Below are positions 50,045-61,433 of a DNA stretch of 64,000 nucleotides, piece after piece. A program made the translations under genes and the position numbers. Origin of the DNA: Tritrichomonas musculus (Eukaryota; Parabasalia; Tritrichomonadida; Tritrichomonadidae); assembly GCA_039105265.1 (NCBI GenBank), contig JAPFFF010000016.1:1240001-1304000 (forward strand), read 5' to 3'. The notes beneath the pieces were generated by a model. It was not told the DNA's origin and did not search any database. It worked only from the letters and a program-made list of their open reading frames with translations. Numbering within the stretch: position 1 is the stretch's first letter; every line of letters starts with the position of its first letter.

Positions 50045-50753
50045 TATTATCAAATTCAATTCTCTTAAAAAGTGGATTTGTTTAAAATTTATAACTAATC
50101 TTTTCTTTCTTTTTATCATTTTTGCATATTTTTTATATAAATAAAAGCAAAAAAATTAATACAAAATCGCAATACTCAATTATCAGAAATATTATTTCAA
50201 TTATTGAATAGTTTATTTATTGAAAAATAGGTTATCATAAAAATTGGTGTGTTTCATTTTCTACAATTTTACCTTCATTTCAAATTTATTATGATTCTTT
50301 TTGATTCTTTCATTCTTACTGTGGAATCATTACACTTTTACAACAAGATTTCTGATTATCGATAATCAGTTGTCTCATATCATAATTCAATTAAGTTAAA
50401 TGAAACTATTTTAAAGATTTCAGAAAAGCAATTATAGTTGTTTAAGTGGGCACTTTTCTTCTCAAAAAGTTAAATAAACTAATGAAAAAGTCGTATGAAT
50501 AAATCAATTCAAAAAAAGTTTTTGTATTTCAAATTTGGCACATATTCAAAAAACAATTTTTTTCAATGGGACCTGGTTTCTCAAATTTAGAACGTTTTAG
50601 ATAGACATTTACGACAAGGCGTTTTAGATTTGTACCTTAAACAAAAAGGAAAAATAAAAATAATAAAAAATGTCATCCAAATAGAGAATCGTAAAAATTT
50701 TTAAGGCAAAAATAAACGTCAACTATTGAATTTTTTTTAATTACTTTTTATGA
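50045..50753. other. AT-rich intergenic stretch
   Basis: No gene, RNA or clear repeat seen. A palindromic GATTATCGATAATC lies at 50353-50366. Confidence 0.45.
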
Positions 50754-53276
50754 TTATTTTCTTAATTTTTCCTTACGTCGACTTTTTGTTATCTCTGGTA
50801 TAGCGGAATCTAAACCTTCAAGTCCGATGTCCTTCAATGTCACAGTCAATTTGATTGGGTCAGTAATCAGGTCGTTTACGTACTTGACTCTCTTTCCAGG
50901 CACGGACTCCTGGCTCGATGGAAATGGAGCGTAAAAGATGCTTGGATCATAAGTACTAGTCTTTGGGACTTCCTTTTTCCTTCTTGGTGATTTCTTAACG
51001 TCCTCGGCCTCTTTTTTCTTAGGCTCAGAAATTTTCGGACGATGATTTCTTTTGATGTTCAAAGTGAAAGGCTTATCGTCGTTTTTATCTGCTGCAATTT
51101 CTTTCTGTGGGGAAGGAGGTGGTGATTCGTTATCAATTTCTTCCACCTCGAAGTTGTGGACTTCGTAAGACTCGTCAGAAGAATAATCAAATTTCTGACT
51201 AATATTAGGCAAATCTTGATTTTGAGGTGTTTTTGGTCGTTCTTGATTCAATTGTAATTTCACTTGGACTCTGTTTTGCGATTTTGAGAAGTTTGTTTGA
51301 TTTGGGCTCCAAATCTTTGGCTTTGTCTTCTTCTTCTTCATCTTCTCCCTAATTAGCCTCTCTTGATGGCGAATTTGGGCGGTTTTGCCAGGTATCGTTG
51401 AATCTAGACCGTCGAGTCCGATCTCTTTCAATGTCACATTCAATTTGACTGGGTTCTTGATTTTGTTGCGGACAATCTTCGGTCTCATGCTCCTCGACAG
51501 GTCAGGCGGCGACTCGTAGAAAATGCTTGGGTCGTAGTTGCTGATGAATGGGCGGCGCGGCGAATTGTTTGGACTGCTCGGTGGATGGATCTTTTTCAGG
51601 TCGTCGCTATCTGACGAGAATGAGAAGTCTTCCTCTTCGTTGATCTCGAGCTGCATCAGGACGCCTTCCTCGGGGCGGGTGCCGAACTCGTTACGAAGAA
51701 CTTCGCTTGCATAGTTGTTCTCGTTGTGCTTCTCAATCGCCGACTCAGGGTAGTGAAGGGCGCGGTAGCGCCTGCTGTCCTCTTCTTGCTCGTTGCACTC
51801 GCGCCTTTCTTGCGATGAAAAGTCGCGCTCGAGTGGATGGCCGGGCATGCCGCGGTCGATGTTTGCTGCAATGTTGTCGTAGCAATTGTTGCGGTCTTCT
51901 TTGACTGGGACTGAAATTGTGGGGTTAAGTGGTCCCTTGCTAAATTTGAATGGTGATTCACCATGAAGGTCAAATTCATAATCTTCTCTGTCCTCTTCTT
52001 GCTCGCGGGCTTCTCGTCTTTCTTGCGACGAAAAGTCACGCTCAAGTGGATGGCCGGGCATGCCACGATCGATGTTTGCTGTAATGTTGTCGTAGCAGTA
52101 GTTGCGGTCTTCTTTGACTGGAACTGAAATTGTGGGGTTAAGTGGTCCCTTGCTCATTTTGAATGGATCTTTGTCTAGGAGTTCTAATTCGTAATCTTCT
52201 TTGTCTTCTTCTTGCTCGCGGGCTTCTCGTCTTTCTTGTTCTTCCATCTCTTTCTCAAGTGGATGGCCGGGCATGCCACGATCAATATTTGCGGAAATGT
52301 TGTCGTAGCAGTAGTTGCGGTCTTCTTTGACTGGAACTGAAACTGTTGGATTAAGTGGTCCTTTGCTAAATTTGAATGGATCTTTGTCTAGGAGTTCTAA
52401 TTCGTAATCTTCTTTGGCTTCTTCTTGTTCGCGGGCTTCTCGCCTTTCTTGTTCCTCGATTTCTTTCTCTAGTGGATGGCCGGGCATGCCACGATCGATA
52501 TTTGCGGAAATGTTGTCGTAACAATTATTGCGATCTTCTTTGATTGGAATTGAAATTGTGGGCTCTAGTGGTCCCTCGTTCGGATTGAATAGTAAATTGC
52601 TTTGAAGGTAATATTTGTTATAATCTTCTTGATCGGATAAATTGCGTCGTCCTAGGGAACGATTTCCAAATTCATGACGAAGAACTTCGCTGGCAAAATT
52701 GTTTTCATTATGTTTCTCGATGGCTGATTCTGGATATTGAAGCGAACGATAATGTTTGTTGTCTTCTTCTTGTTCGGCTAATTCACATCTTTCTTGCTTT
52801 TCGATTTCTTTCTCGAGAGGATTACCTGGCATGCTGCGATCAATGTTGGCTGCAATATTGTCATAACAGTTGTTGCGGTCTTCTTTGATTGAAACCAAAA
52901 CTTTAGGTTCGTATGGTAATTCGGATAAATCTAATGGTGCAACTTCTTGATGGTAATAATCGGAATCATCTTGATCATCTTCCTGGTCTGCCAATTCGAC
53001 TTCTTGGTCAAGTGGGCTTTTGTTTGGATTGAAAGATTCTTTGCCTTGAAGATGGCATTCGTAATTTTCTTTGTCTTCTTCTTGTTCAGCTAATTCGCGT
53101 GCTTCTTGCTTCTCGATTTCTTTTTCTAGCGGATTACCTGGCATACCACGATCAATATTAGCCGTAATATTGTCATAGCAGTTATTACGATCTTCTTTAA
53201 TTTTAACTGAAACTAAGGGTTCAAGCTGACCTTCTTTTTTCTCTTCTACAAGGGCATCTACTATACTATTTATCAT
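50754..53276 (-). CDS. Unrecognised Glu-rich tandem-repeat protein (CYDNI/ANIDRGMPG repeats)
   Basis: An 840-codon frame, ATG to TAA. The first ~530 residues contain six copies of a module built on KEDRN-x-CYDNI-x-ANIDRGMPG-x-PLE, each followed by a strongly charged helical stretch (EIEEQERREAREQEEDKEDY) and a short linker. Two linkers contain a second motif, SAIEKHNENN(F/Y)ASEVLR. The C-terminal ~300 residues hold two copies of another module (YDPSIFY, then (N/D)PVKLNVTLKEIGLDGLDS and ending in a basic patch) separated by a Pro/Ser/Lys-rich spacer. No signal or membrane segment: probably a cytoplasmic or cytoskeletal scaffold. I know no named family with the CYDNI module. GC content varies sharply between repeat copies, highest around 51,500-51,900, mainly at synonymous sites. 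Confidence 0.8.
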   Translation of the reverse strand: MINSIVDALVEEKKEGQLEPLVSVKIKEDRNNCYDNITANIDRGMPGNPLEKEIEKQEARELAEQEEDKENYECHLQGKESFNPNKSPLDQEVELADQEDDQDDSDYYHQEVAPLDLSELPYEPKVLVSIKEDRNNCYDNIAANIDRSMPGNPLEKEIEKQERCELAEQEEDNKHYRSLQYPESAIEKHNENNFASEVLRHEFGNRSLGRRNLSDQEDYNKYYLQSNLLFNPNEGPLEPTISIPIKEDRNNCYDNISANIDRGMPGHPLEKEIEEQERREAREQEEAKEDYELELLDKDPFKFSKGPLNPTVSVPVKEDRNYCYDNISANIDRGMPGHPLEKEMEEQERREAREQEEDKEDYELELLDKDPFKMSKGPLNPTISVPVKEDRNYCYDNITANIDRGMPGHPLERDFSSQERREAREQEEDREDYEFDLHGESPFKFSKGPLNPTISVPVKEDRNNCYDNIAANIDRGMPGHPLERDFSSQERRECNEQEEDSRRYRALHYPESAIEKHNENNYASEVLRNEFGTRPEEGVLMQLEINEEEDFSFSSDSDDLKKIHPPSSPNNSPRRPFISNYDPSIFYESPPDLSRSMRPKIVRNKIKNPVKLNVTLKEIGLDGLDSTIPGKTAQIRHQERLIREKMKKKKTKPKIWSPNQTNFSKSQNRVQVKLQLNQERPKTPQNQDLPNISQKFDYSSDESYEVHNFEVEEIDNESPPPSPQKEIAADKNDDKPFTLNIKRNHRPKISEPKKKEAEDVKKSPRRKKEVPKTSTYDPSIFYAPFPSSQESVPGKRVKYVNDLITDPIKLTVTLKDIGLEGLDSAIPEITKSRRKEKLRK

Positions 53277-54611
53277 GGAATTATTATTTTTATACCATTC
53301 AAAATTTTAAATGATTATAGGAAAAAATTGAATAATTAAAATTTTAAAATTTATTCAAAATTATCTTCTTTACCAATTGATAATTCAATTTTTTCATTAT
53401 ATTCTGAAATAAACGGCACCATTTTTTATAATTAAAGACAAAAATTAATATTTGGGAGCTCAATAGCATTATTCATGAAAGCTGATATATCACACTTGAT
53501 TGCTCCCATCAAGAAAATAGTTTCTCAAGTTCTTATATTTTTATAAGATATCAAAAAATTAATTTTCAACATATCGCTTTGCTTTTTATTATCAGTGCCC
53601 CATAAACTATTAGAAAAACGTTTGCTTGATCACAGAGTTCCTTTTTATTCAAGTCTCTTTAATGTGATTTATTTTTCATTTTTTTTTCTTTGGCTCAATT
53701 TCAGTTGCATTACTATTAATTTATTCATCTAGTTTCATATACAACAAGTTTTCCCCTCATTTCAGGTGAAAAGCTATATCATATATATTTATCTTTACTT
53801 ATTGTTCCCTTTTTATATATCAAAGTAGTATCAAAGTGATTAATAAGTATTCTTCTTTTCTTATTAATCTGAAGTTTTTTAATTTATTTGATAGTATTAT
53901 TGTTATTCTTAATATTATTGTTTTTTGAAGATAATCAATAATAAAATTCTAATGCATTCAGCATCCTACACAGAATAGTCTCTTTTATTACCAAATATTT
54001 ATTCAAAATTGTACTCTAATTATTTCCCGAGAAAGGCATATCTAAAATATGATTTTGATTTCTTTCCAAATTCTTTAAATATAATTATATTAATGCACAA
54101 ATAATTAAAATAGCCCATATTATTTTGCTTGGCATTTGGTATTTCCTAAAATGTTGATGATGAAATTCTTAATCTGAAGTATTTTTGGATCAAAACAACA
54201 AAAAAATTTAATCCTTAACATAAAAAATATATATATTATTTACCATTTGAATTAACGTTCTGTTAAAACTAAGATAATGAATTCCACGATTATTAGCTTT
54301 GAAAATATTTTAAATAATTTACATTATTTTTCAGATTTATTGTTTTTTAAAAAACAGAAATTATATCAAAAAATATATTTTTAAATTATTATATTATAAT
54401 AAAAAAATTATATTTATTGAACATATAAAATTAAAAAAGATTATAATTATAATAAATACAACTATAATTAAGATATTTAATCATTTAAAATTAAATAATA
54501 TAACAAAAAAATTGAATTAAATTGAGGTTTCTCCAAAAAAATTCAAATGAACATCTTTTTTTTTTTCAGAGTTTTTAGAATATTTTTGAGAAAAAAAAAT
54601 AAAAAATTAAA
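53277..54611. other. AT-rich divergent intergenic region
   Basis: Separates the minus-strand repeat protein from the plus-strand subtilisin, so it should hold both promoters. No TATA-like or Inr-like signal stands out close to either ATG. No gene or RNA seen. Confidence 0.45.
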
Positions 54612-57600
54612 ATGGGATCAATTGGGTCTCCAAATTATTTAAATTTATCGCCGTATAAGATTTCTTTACCAGCGCAAAGGATGCCATTGTCCTTTACATC
54701 TCATTGGTTCCTTATTCAAGTACTATCTTCCATAATCGATATTTATACTTTTGGGAATTCTCAGAAAATCTATTTTTCAAGTGAAAATATGGTTGCTAAT
54801 GGATGGTTTAGAATGTATCTCAACCAAGATCAATTTCAGTTTCTCAAAGATTCTACATATTTCAATTTATATCCAATTGAAAATAAAAACCAGATTAAAA
54901 TTCCAAGAACTCTCGAAAGCCACGATTATTATGTTTATGCTTCTAGTGATTGGACTCCTCCCACCGGTTCACGTATAGTTTCACGTGTTTCAGATACTCT
55001 TTTTTACGTCAATAATTTAGTATTAACCCCAGAGATTCAAAACGATCAACGTATTTTAAAAATCGTTCCAGCAGGTGTCAAACAAGCCCTTAATCGTTAT
55101 ATCTTAGGTTTTCTTCAAAATGGCCAACAAAAATCATATTATGCGGATAATATCTTCGCTCCCCTTCGACCCCTTTCCAAACTAGGTCTTAATGGTACAG
55201 GCCAAGTTATCAATGTTGTTGATACAGGTGTTGATGTCTTAAATGCCTTTTTCTACGATCCGAAGCCAGAAAACGACATAAATTCAATTACAGGAAAAAC
55301 GAACAAAAACCACAGAAAAATTGTACGTTTAGAACCTATCGTTGACAACACGGATTCATATCGAGGACATGGCACACATGTTGCTGGAACTGCCTGTGGC
55401 GAAGCCTATTGTACTGAGTGCGGAATCTCGCAATACAATGGAATTGCAAGTGGAGCCAAATTGTACTTTTCTGACATTGGAAACTCTACGTCAGGAAAAC
55501 TTGCCGGCACTGTTGATTTGGCTGAACAATATGAAATATTTAAAGAGTTAGATGTCCATATTTCATCGAACAGCTGGGGATTCAATTCTGTAAATTCAGA
55601 GGTCGAATTCACATACAACAAAGGTGCCTATGAGCATCCATATGTTCTTTATCTATTTGCAGCTGGAAACAGCTATTCGTACAACACGATAAACAGCCCA
55701 GGCAATGCCAAGAATGTCTTCACAGTATCATCAATGGAATTCATCAGTTCTTCTTTCCTCGAGTACAGTCAAGGCGAGATATACATTCATAACGAAACAC
55801 ATTCTGTTCGTGGCGATGAAATGATGAACAAGCTGATTTATCAGAATTCTGTTGGCGATCCGATGAAGTATTACATCAATTTGAGTCTGACTCAATTTGA
55901 AGGTTATTTAAACAACGATAAAAATGAACCTTCTTCTTATTACAAAGATTCTGCTGTTGTTTTGAATAAAGAGCCAGGAAATGATCATGACATTTGTGTC
56001 AGAGCTAAGAATGTATCTTCTTACGGTGCTGCAGCTGCCTTTTACGTTGAATCGGAAGATTATTTCGTCTGTGATCCGATTCCTGAAATTCCAATGATTC
56101 GTCTAAAGAAGGAAGGAATTTCATTCCTTCTTCAAATGGGAGAAAAAGTTTCACTTCTTCTATTTGAAGGTGAAGAAAGAGCACTTCCTGAAGCTGCTAT
56201 GCAAGCTTCGAAAGGTCCTGCCAATTCTGGTCTAAGAAAGCCTGACGTCATCGTTCCTGGTACAAATATAAACAGCGCTAGTTCGCACGGTCCTGAACTT
56301 GATTATGAAGTAACAACTGATGCCAGCGAAAACGTTTGGATTAAATCTGGAACATCAATGGCAACGCCAGCAGTTGCAGGACTTGCAGCAATTGTACTTC
56401 AATATTTGAGGGAAGGCTTTTATCCTACTTTGAAGAAAGGAGCAGGCACTTCAGTAATGACTCCTTCTTCGTGTCTTTTGAGAGCTCTTTTGGTCAATAC
56501 TGCTATAAAACCTGACACATCTGAAGGTGAATGTAAAGCATCACCACGTAATGACGTAGGTTTCGGTACTCCTTTCCTCAACAACGTCCTTGGATTCAAG
56601 AAAGGAAGTTCACTTCGTTTTATTGATAATGAAACGATAGAGTCGAATTCTCATCGTGTTTATCGAATCAATCTTGATTCAAACGAAGCTGATTTGAGTG
56701 TTACTCTTGTCTTCTTAGATCCACCATTGAATGCCGATAACGATGCCATTTTCTTTGCCGATCTCGATCTTTATGTCAAGTCTCCAAAAGGCGACATTTC
56801 GTATGGAAACAACGTCTCTTCTGGCGAAAGTTTGTCACTTATTGAACGTGTTATAATTGAGAAAAGTGAGATACCTTCAGATGGAGGTGAATTTGAGATT
56901 CACGTCATTTCGAGTAAGTTTCCAATTGAGAGTCAAAAAGTCATGTTTGCTATCGCTGTTAACGGTCCTTTTGATATGAGCAATGTTGAAAAGAATCCCC
57001 TCTTTTTGGCTGCAAAAGAAGTGTCTGAAAGCGAGTGTCCAAACAATTGCAATGGAAACGGAAAATGCGTCAAAGGACGCTGTGTTTGCTCTGACTCTTT
57101 CACCGGTCCTTTCTGCAACTTCGATTTTAAGGAACTGAAAGTTGGAACAAAGAATGAGGACACGTTTGAGTACCACGACATCAGGTACTACAGGCTGCCT
57201 CTTAAAAAGCAGGCTCAAAAAGTGGGAGAAATCTATTTCGATTTGGCTAAAAGTGACACTTTTGGACCCGTCTATTTCTGCACATCTTTCGACAAGTCGC
57301 CAGGCAAAATGACAGAGGCGGGATGGGAGTGCCACCTGGCCTGCCCAAAGACTGACCCAGACTCGGAAGATCCTCCCCCGGGCTCATGCAATTACACACT
57401 CACAACGCCAAAGGAAAGCGACCCACAGTTCCTCCATCTCTCACTTTACACAGGCTACAGCCAGACCGAGATAATTAGCATTGACAACATATCACTCACC
57501 TTCAGTTCCTCGAGTTCTGGTTCTGATGGAAACGAGAAAAATAAGATTCCTCTTTTCGCACTCATTATTGTGATTGCCATATGCCTCGTTGTTGTATTAG

Positions 57601-57704
57601 CAATCGGTCTTCTGGTAGTTGCCATAATCAAAATGAGGCGCGGCAAAGTTAACAACAACTCTACTGTTGCAATGCAGTTGCTCGCAGACCAGGATGCTAT
57701 TTAA
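54612..57704 (+). CDS. Membrane-anchored subtilisin-like serine protease (S8)
   Basis: A 1,030-codon frame with a complete subtilisin triad: D204 in VINVVDTGVDVL, H253 in RGHGTHVAGTAC and S582 in SGTSMATPAVAGLAA, plus the oxyanion Asn N353 in FAAGNSYSY. An extended insert (about 375-520) lies between Asn and Ser, as in several protist subtilisins. A P-domain-like beta sandwich follows (about 650-800), then one EGF-like module (CPNNCNGNGKCVKGRCVCSD, from residue 809) and a membrane helix at about 979-1008, with a ~22-residue tail. Met1 gives no obvious signal peptide, but Met24 (base 54681) does (MPLSFTSHWFLIQVLSSII), so the real start may be there. Expected at the surface or in the secretory pathway, where trichomonad subtilisins act; the substrate is unknown. 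GC content rises toward the 3' end. Confidence 0.92.
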   Translation: MGSIGSPNYLNLSPYKISLPAQRMPLSFTSHWFLIQVLSSIIDIYTFGNSQKIYFSSENMVANGWFRMYLNQDQFQFLKDSTYFNLYPIENKNQIKIPRTLESHDYYVYASSDWTPPTGSRIVSRVSDTLFYVNNLVLTPEIQNDQRILKIVPAGVKQALNRYILGFLQNGQQKSYYADNIFAPLRPLSKLGLNGTGQVINVVDTGVDVLNAFFYDPKPENDINSITGKTNKNHRKIVRLEPIVDNTDSYRGHGTHVAGTACGEAYCTECGISQYNGIASGAKLYFSDIGNSTSGKLAGTVDLAEQYEIFKELDVHISSNSWGFNSVNSEVEFTYNKGAYEHPYVLYLFAAGNSYSYNTINSPGNAKNVFTVSSMEFISSSFLEYSQGEIYIHNETHSVRGDEMMNKLIYQNSVGDPMKYYINLSLTQFEGYLNNDKNEPSSYYKDSAVVLNKEPGNDHDICVRAKNVSSYGAAAAFYVESEDYFVCDPIPEIPMIRLKKEGISFLLQMGEKVSLLLFEGEERALPEAAMQASKGPANSGLRKPDVIVPGTNINSASSHGPELDYEVTTDASENVWIKSGTSMATPAVAGLAAIVLQYLREGFYPTLKKGAGTSVMTPSSCLLRALLVNTAIKPDTSEGECKASPRNDVGFGTPFLNNVLGFKKGSSLRFIDNETIESNSHRVYRINLDSNEADLSVTLVFLDPPLNADNDAIFFADLDLYVKSPKGDISYGNNVSSGESLSLIERVIIEKSEIPSDGGEFEIHVISSKFPIESQKVMFAIAVNGPFDMSNVEKNPLFLAAKEVSESECPNNCNGNGKCVKGRCVCSDSFTGPFCNFDFKELKVGTKNEDTFEYHDIRYYRLPLKKQAQKVGEIYFDLAKSDTFGPVYFCTSFDKSPGKMTEAGWECHLACPKTDPDSEDPPPGSCNYTLTTPKESDPQFLHLSLYTGYSQTEIISIDNISLTFSSSSSGSDGNEKNKIPLFALIIVIAICLVVVLAIGLLVVAIIKMRRGKVNNNSTVAMQLLADQDAI

Positions 57705-57728
57705 AGAAGCATTTCTTCTTAATTCCTC

Positions 57729-57735
<7 letters not shown>

Positions 57736-57766
<31 letters not shown>
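57736..57766. repeat. Poly(A) tract, 31 bp
   Basis: Starts 32 bp after the subtilisin stop codon and ends about 20 bp before the IR/DR element. Confidence 0.9.
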
Positions 57767-57767
<1 letters not shown>

Positions 57768-57786
57768 AAATGAATTTTTTTTCATA

Positions 57787-60387
57787 CAGGTATGGCTATG
57801 CAAACTCAGGAAGTATTCAATTATTCAATTTTTTTTTTGAAAGAATAAAAAATACGTTTTTTTTTATTTTCCAGAGGCACTGCTAAGCAAACTCAGGAAG
57901 ATAGGTGGTGTAACGATAGATAACGATTTTTTTCACCTACTTATTTAAAATTTATAAAAAATATATATTTATAATAGATACAAAATATAGAATCAGAAAA
58001 AAATTTTTTTATTTCATTTTATCCATCAGAAGTCAAGTATACACTTTTCATTTTTCAAAAGCTCTGTTTGTTTATTTGGTATTTTTGTATTTCAGAATGA
58101 TAGAATTAAATAAAAGATAAAAATGAAATAAAGAATTATTTTATCATTTAGCAATATATATAATAGTATATATTATATTTTATACTATGAATGTCATATA
58201 TTTACAAGGATATTTCTCTTATTAAAAAATCAAACAGAGGTTCAGAAAAGGTATACAAACTCTTTTCTTTCAATTTGTTGAAAGCAAAAAGTTGGTGATT
58301 TTAAGACTTACTAAAATTATAATAGCATATTTTAAATCCTTATCATATGTATAATTGTTTGATACTATTTACAACCTGTTTGGTTCATTAAAGAGGAAAT
58401 TAGAATTTTTAATCTTTACTTTTTGAAAAATATAAAAACCCTAGAAAAGTGGTGATTAAAATATTATTTTTTTATTTTTGAACTTATAATTTTCTATATT
58501 ATTATATTTGTTTGTTTTTAAAATAAAAATATATTTAATTAATTAAGAATATGTGGAGATACGAAAAATCAAAAATCGATATTTCAATAATTTCCAAATA
58601 ATTTCTAATCCCTTCGATACATTTTCCTGTAATGATTTTATCGTTTTATATATTTTATTTTACATGATATATCTCGTTAATTGGTAGAACTATCTAGGAT
58701 TTATTGAGATAAAGCTAAAATACTAATTTTTTTGACGGTTTAAGGAGAAAAAAAGGTTAATTTTTTTTTCTGAAGAGGTGAAGTCGTCAATCTAAGAGAA
58801 TTCAATTTTGAATGCATTGAAATCACGATCAAAATTACCTAAAGATTTAAAATAATAATATATTTATTTATAATCCAATTTTTATGAGAAAAATATGGAA
58901 AATTAAACAAAAATTATAATTGAGAAGTGAAAATTTTATTATAGTTTTTCTTTCAATTTATAAAAAAATTTAAATAATAATATTTTTAAATTACATTTTA
59001 TTTATATTAAATTAAATATATATTTCATTTTATATATTGAAATATAATATATAATATGAAATATCAAATGATATATTTGATATTTGTTAGGATATGAAAT
59101 AATGAAAAATCATTAAAATTCAGTTTCGAAAGTTTTTTTTAATTTGCTGAAAAATTCTCGATACATTTAATCAAGATAGGAATTTTAGATATTCATTGAG
59201 TTTTACAAAATATATCATACTATTAAATAATGTATATTATATTGTTGAACATAATACTAATTAATTGCTAAAGATATCTACACAATATTAATTTTATATA
59301 TTCAGAATGCATTCAAATAATAAAATATATTTATCTTATTTTTATAAATTTCATTTCACAATATAAGATATTTTATAATTTTAAAATGTATATTAATATA
59401 TTTAATAACAATGAAATTATAAAATGCAATAATTAAAATGATAATTTTCTTAGATTCTCAAAAAATAATCAAAAAAACTATTAATAACAATAAATATATA
59501 TATGTAAACATTTATATGTATATATTTATTTAAAAAATGTTAATCAAAAAGATTTTTTATTCAAATTTATAAAACAATCATTTTAAAACTTTTTCAATTT
59601 TGTAAATTTGTAAACTAATCAAAATTAGACAAAATTAAATTTCTATTTATACTGGAAATTATTAGATAAAATTTTAATATTTTTAAATATATATAAATAT
59701 TAATATTTATAAAATAATCAAATAATATATAAAAGGTATTGTCCGAAAAAATAGAGTTTGGGTACCTTTGGTTCAGAAATATAAAAAAGCGTAATTTCGA
59801 CTTCTGTTTTATATTTTTAAATAGTAAACATATATTTTAATTATATACTTGTATATGATTATTTATTTATATTTATTAATAATTTTTATATTGTTTTTTT
59901 TATATCCATGATTCAAACAGAGCTTCAAAAATTTAAAAAGTGTATACTCGACTTCTGGTAGGCTTTTGATCAATTGAATTTATTTTTTATTTATAGTTTT
60001 TAGTATGCATTTTAACGATATGCTTTTCAAGGAAATCCTATAGATGTTTGATTTTTTATCTCAATTTGTTGAAAATTTTCTATCGTTACACCACCTATTT
60101 CAATATATTTCGATGTTTATTTGGAATTTTAAATGAAAGATTTTCTTTAAAACAATATAAAAAATATCAATCCAGAAAACGTTTATTTTTTTTAACGCTT
60201 TTTTAACGTTCTTCCTGAATTTGTTTAGCAAATGTTGAAGTCGTATATAAACATAAATATCTAAAATTTTTATATAATAAAATAAATAATATTATTATTG
60301 GATATTATGCTTATTGCAAAGTTACAAAAATTATATATAGAACGATAAAATTTCATTTAAAAAGTTAATGTTTTGGTAAAATTGAAT

Positions 60388-60429
<42 letters not shown>

Positions 60430-60538
60430 CCTGAGTTTGCTTAGTAGTGCCTCTGGGAAATAAAAAAAACGTATTTTTTATTCTTTCAAAATAAAACTGA
60501 ATAATTGAATACTTCCTGAGTTTGCATAGCCATACCTG
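57787..60538. mobile_element. 2.75-kb non-autonomous TA-target element with IR/DR ends
   Basis: Terminal inverted repeats of ~114 bp (57787-57900 and 60426-60538) match at about 95% by eye, beginning CAGGTATGGCTATGCAAACT. TA lies directly outside both ends (57785-57786 and 60539-60540). Each end holds two direct units ending GC-AAACTCAGGAAG, one at the tip and one 85 bp in (57872-57900), an IR/DR arrangement; a diverged third unit is near 60208-60235. Further inverted matches inside (57906-57925 with 60075-60100; 58030-58068 with 59912-59956) show that the symmetry once extended deeper. No coding sequence remains. Ends and TA target fit the Tc1/mariner superfamily. Confidence 0.75.
60389..60422. 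repeat. Poly(T) tract, 34 bp
   Basis: Immediately inside the right terminal repeat of the IR/DR element. Confidence 0.95.
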
Positions 60539-60979
60539 TATTAATAATTGTTGTTGGAATATTTCAAACGAAAAAACTTGTTGTTAGTTAGAATTCAATG
60601 AGTCTATTCAAAATAAAACATGATGATTTGTATGAAATAAGCCAAAAATAAATAAGGATTTGTGTTATCATAATATCAGATCATCTCGAAGCTTAGGTTG
60701 TGGAGCACCATGCAATCTGATTCATGATTCCAAGAATAAAAATGGCGCCGTTTAAACAAGCCAATTATTTAAATCCAAAACCGCCATTTGATTTCAAAAA
60801 GTTTGTTTATTTAAAAAGTTGTACTTTTGTGAGCTGCTCATAAATCAAAAACGTATTTTTTTTTTATCTTTTTTGCCACAAAAAAATCTCAAAATTTTCA
60901 ATACATTTTCTTACGCCAATTATATCTGTATTGTGAATGTTATTAATTATTCTTAATGAAAAAAGCATTGGTGATTGAA

Positions 60980-60981
<2 letters not shown>

Positions 60982-61013
<32 letters not shown>
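60982..61013. repeat. Poly(A) tract, 32 bp
   Basis: Uninterrupted homopolymer, roughly mirrored by the poly(T) tract at 61256. Confidence 0.95.
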
Positions 61014-61018
<5 letters not shown>

Positions 61019-61096
61019 TTTTTTCCATTAATTGAGATTTAATAAAGTTTTCAATATTTTCAATATGCAAATTGAAATAAATTGAAATTTTTTGAA

Positions 61097-61250
61097 TATT
61101 TTCAATGTATGGGCAGAGAAATGAAGTCAAAGTTTTTCAATAGTTTATTTATAAAAAAAAAATTTAGCATCTTTTTATATTTTTACAAATATTTTTTCGA
61201 AGAATTGCAATTTAAAGAAGGATCGGTAAAAATTTTGTAACATAAAACAA

Positions 61251-61287
<37 letters not shown>

Positions 61288-61347
61288 CAATAAACCATTG
61301 AAAAAAAATTTACTTCATTTCGTTGCCCATACATTGAAAGTATTCAA
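61097..61347. repeat. Imperfect ~55-bp inverted repeat
   Basis: GAATATTTTCAATGTATGGG at about 61097 pairs, with mismatches, with the segment ending 61345; the shared part continues through GAAATGAAGT and CAATRGTTTATT. The loop of ~130 bp includes the poly(T) tract 61256-61287. It may be an old foldback MITE. No clear target duplication. Confidence 0.55.
61256..61287. repeat. Poly(T) tract, 32 bp
   Basis: Uninterrupted homopolymer at the inner edge of the right arm of the imperfect inverted repeat. Confidence 0.95.
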
Positions 61348-61393
61348 AAACTTAAAATTCAAAGACATCGTGTAAACAATGGATATACAAGTG

Positions 61394-61433
<40 letters not shown>

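Noticed and set aside
51656-52066. Minus-strand 136-codon ORF and plus-strand Cys-rich ORF at 51.7-51.9 kb
   Set aside because: Shadow frames of the GC-rich repeats in the 840-codon gene; Cys/Arg/Ala bias follows from base composition.
57597-57803. Minus-strand ORF with a poly-Phe stretch
   Set aside because: It spans the poly(A) tract and the antisense of the subtilisin 3' end.
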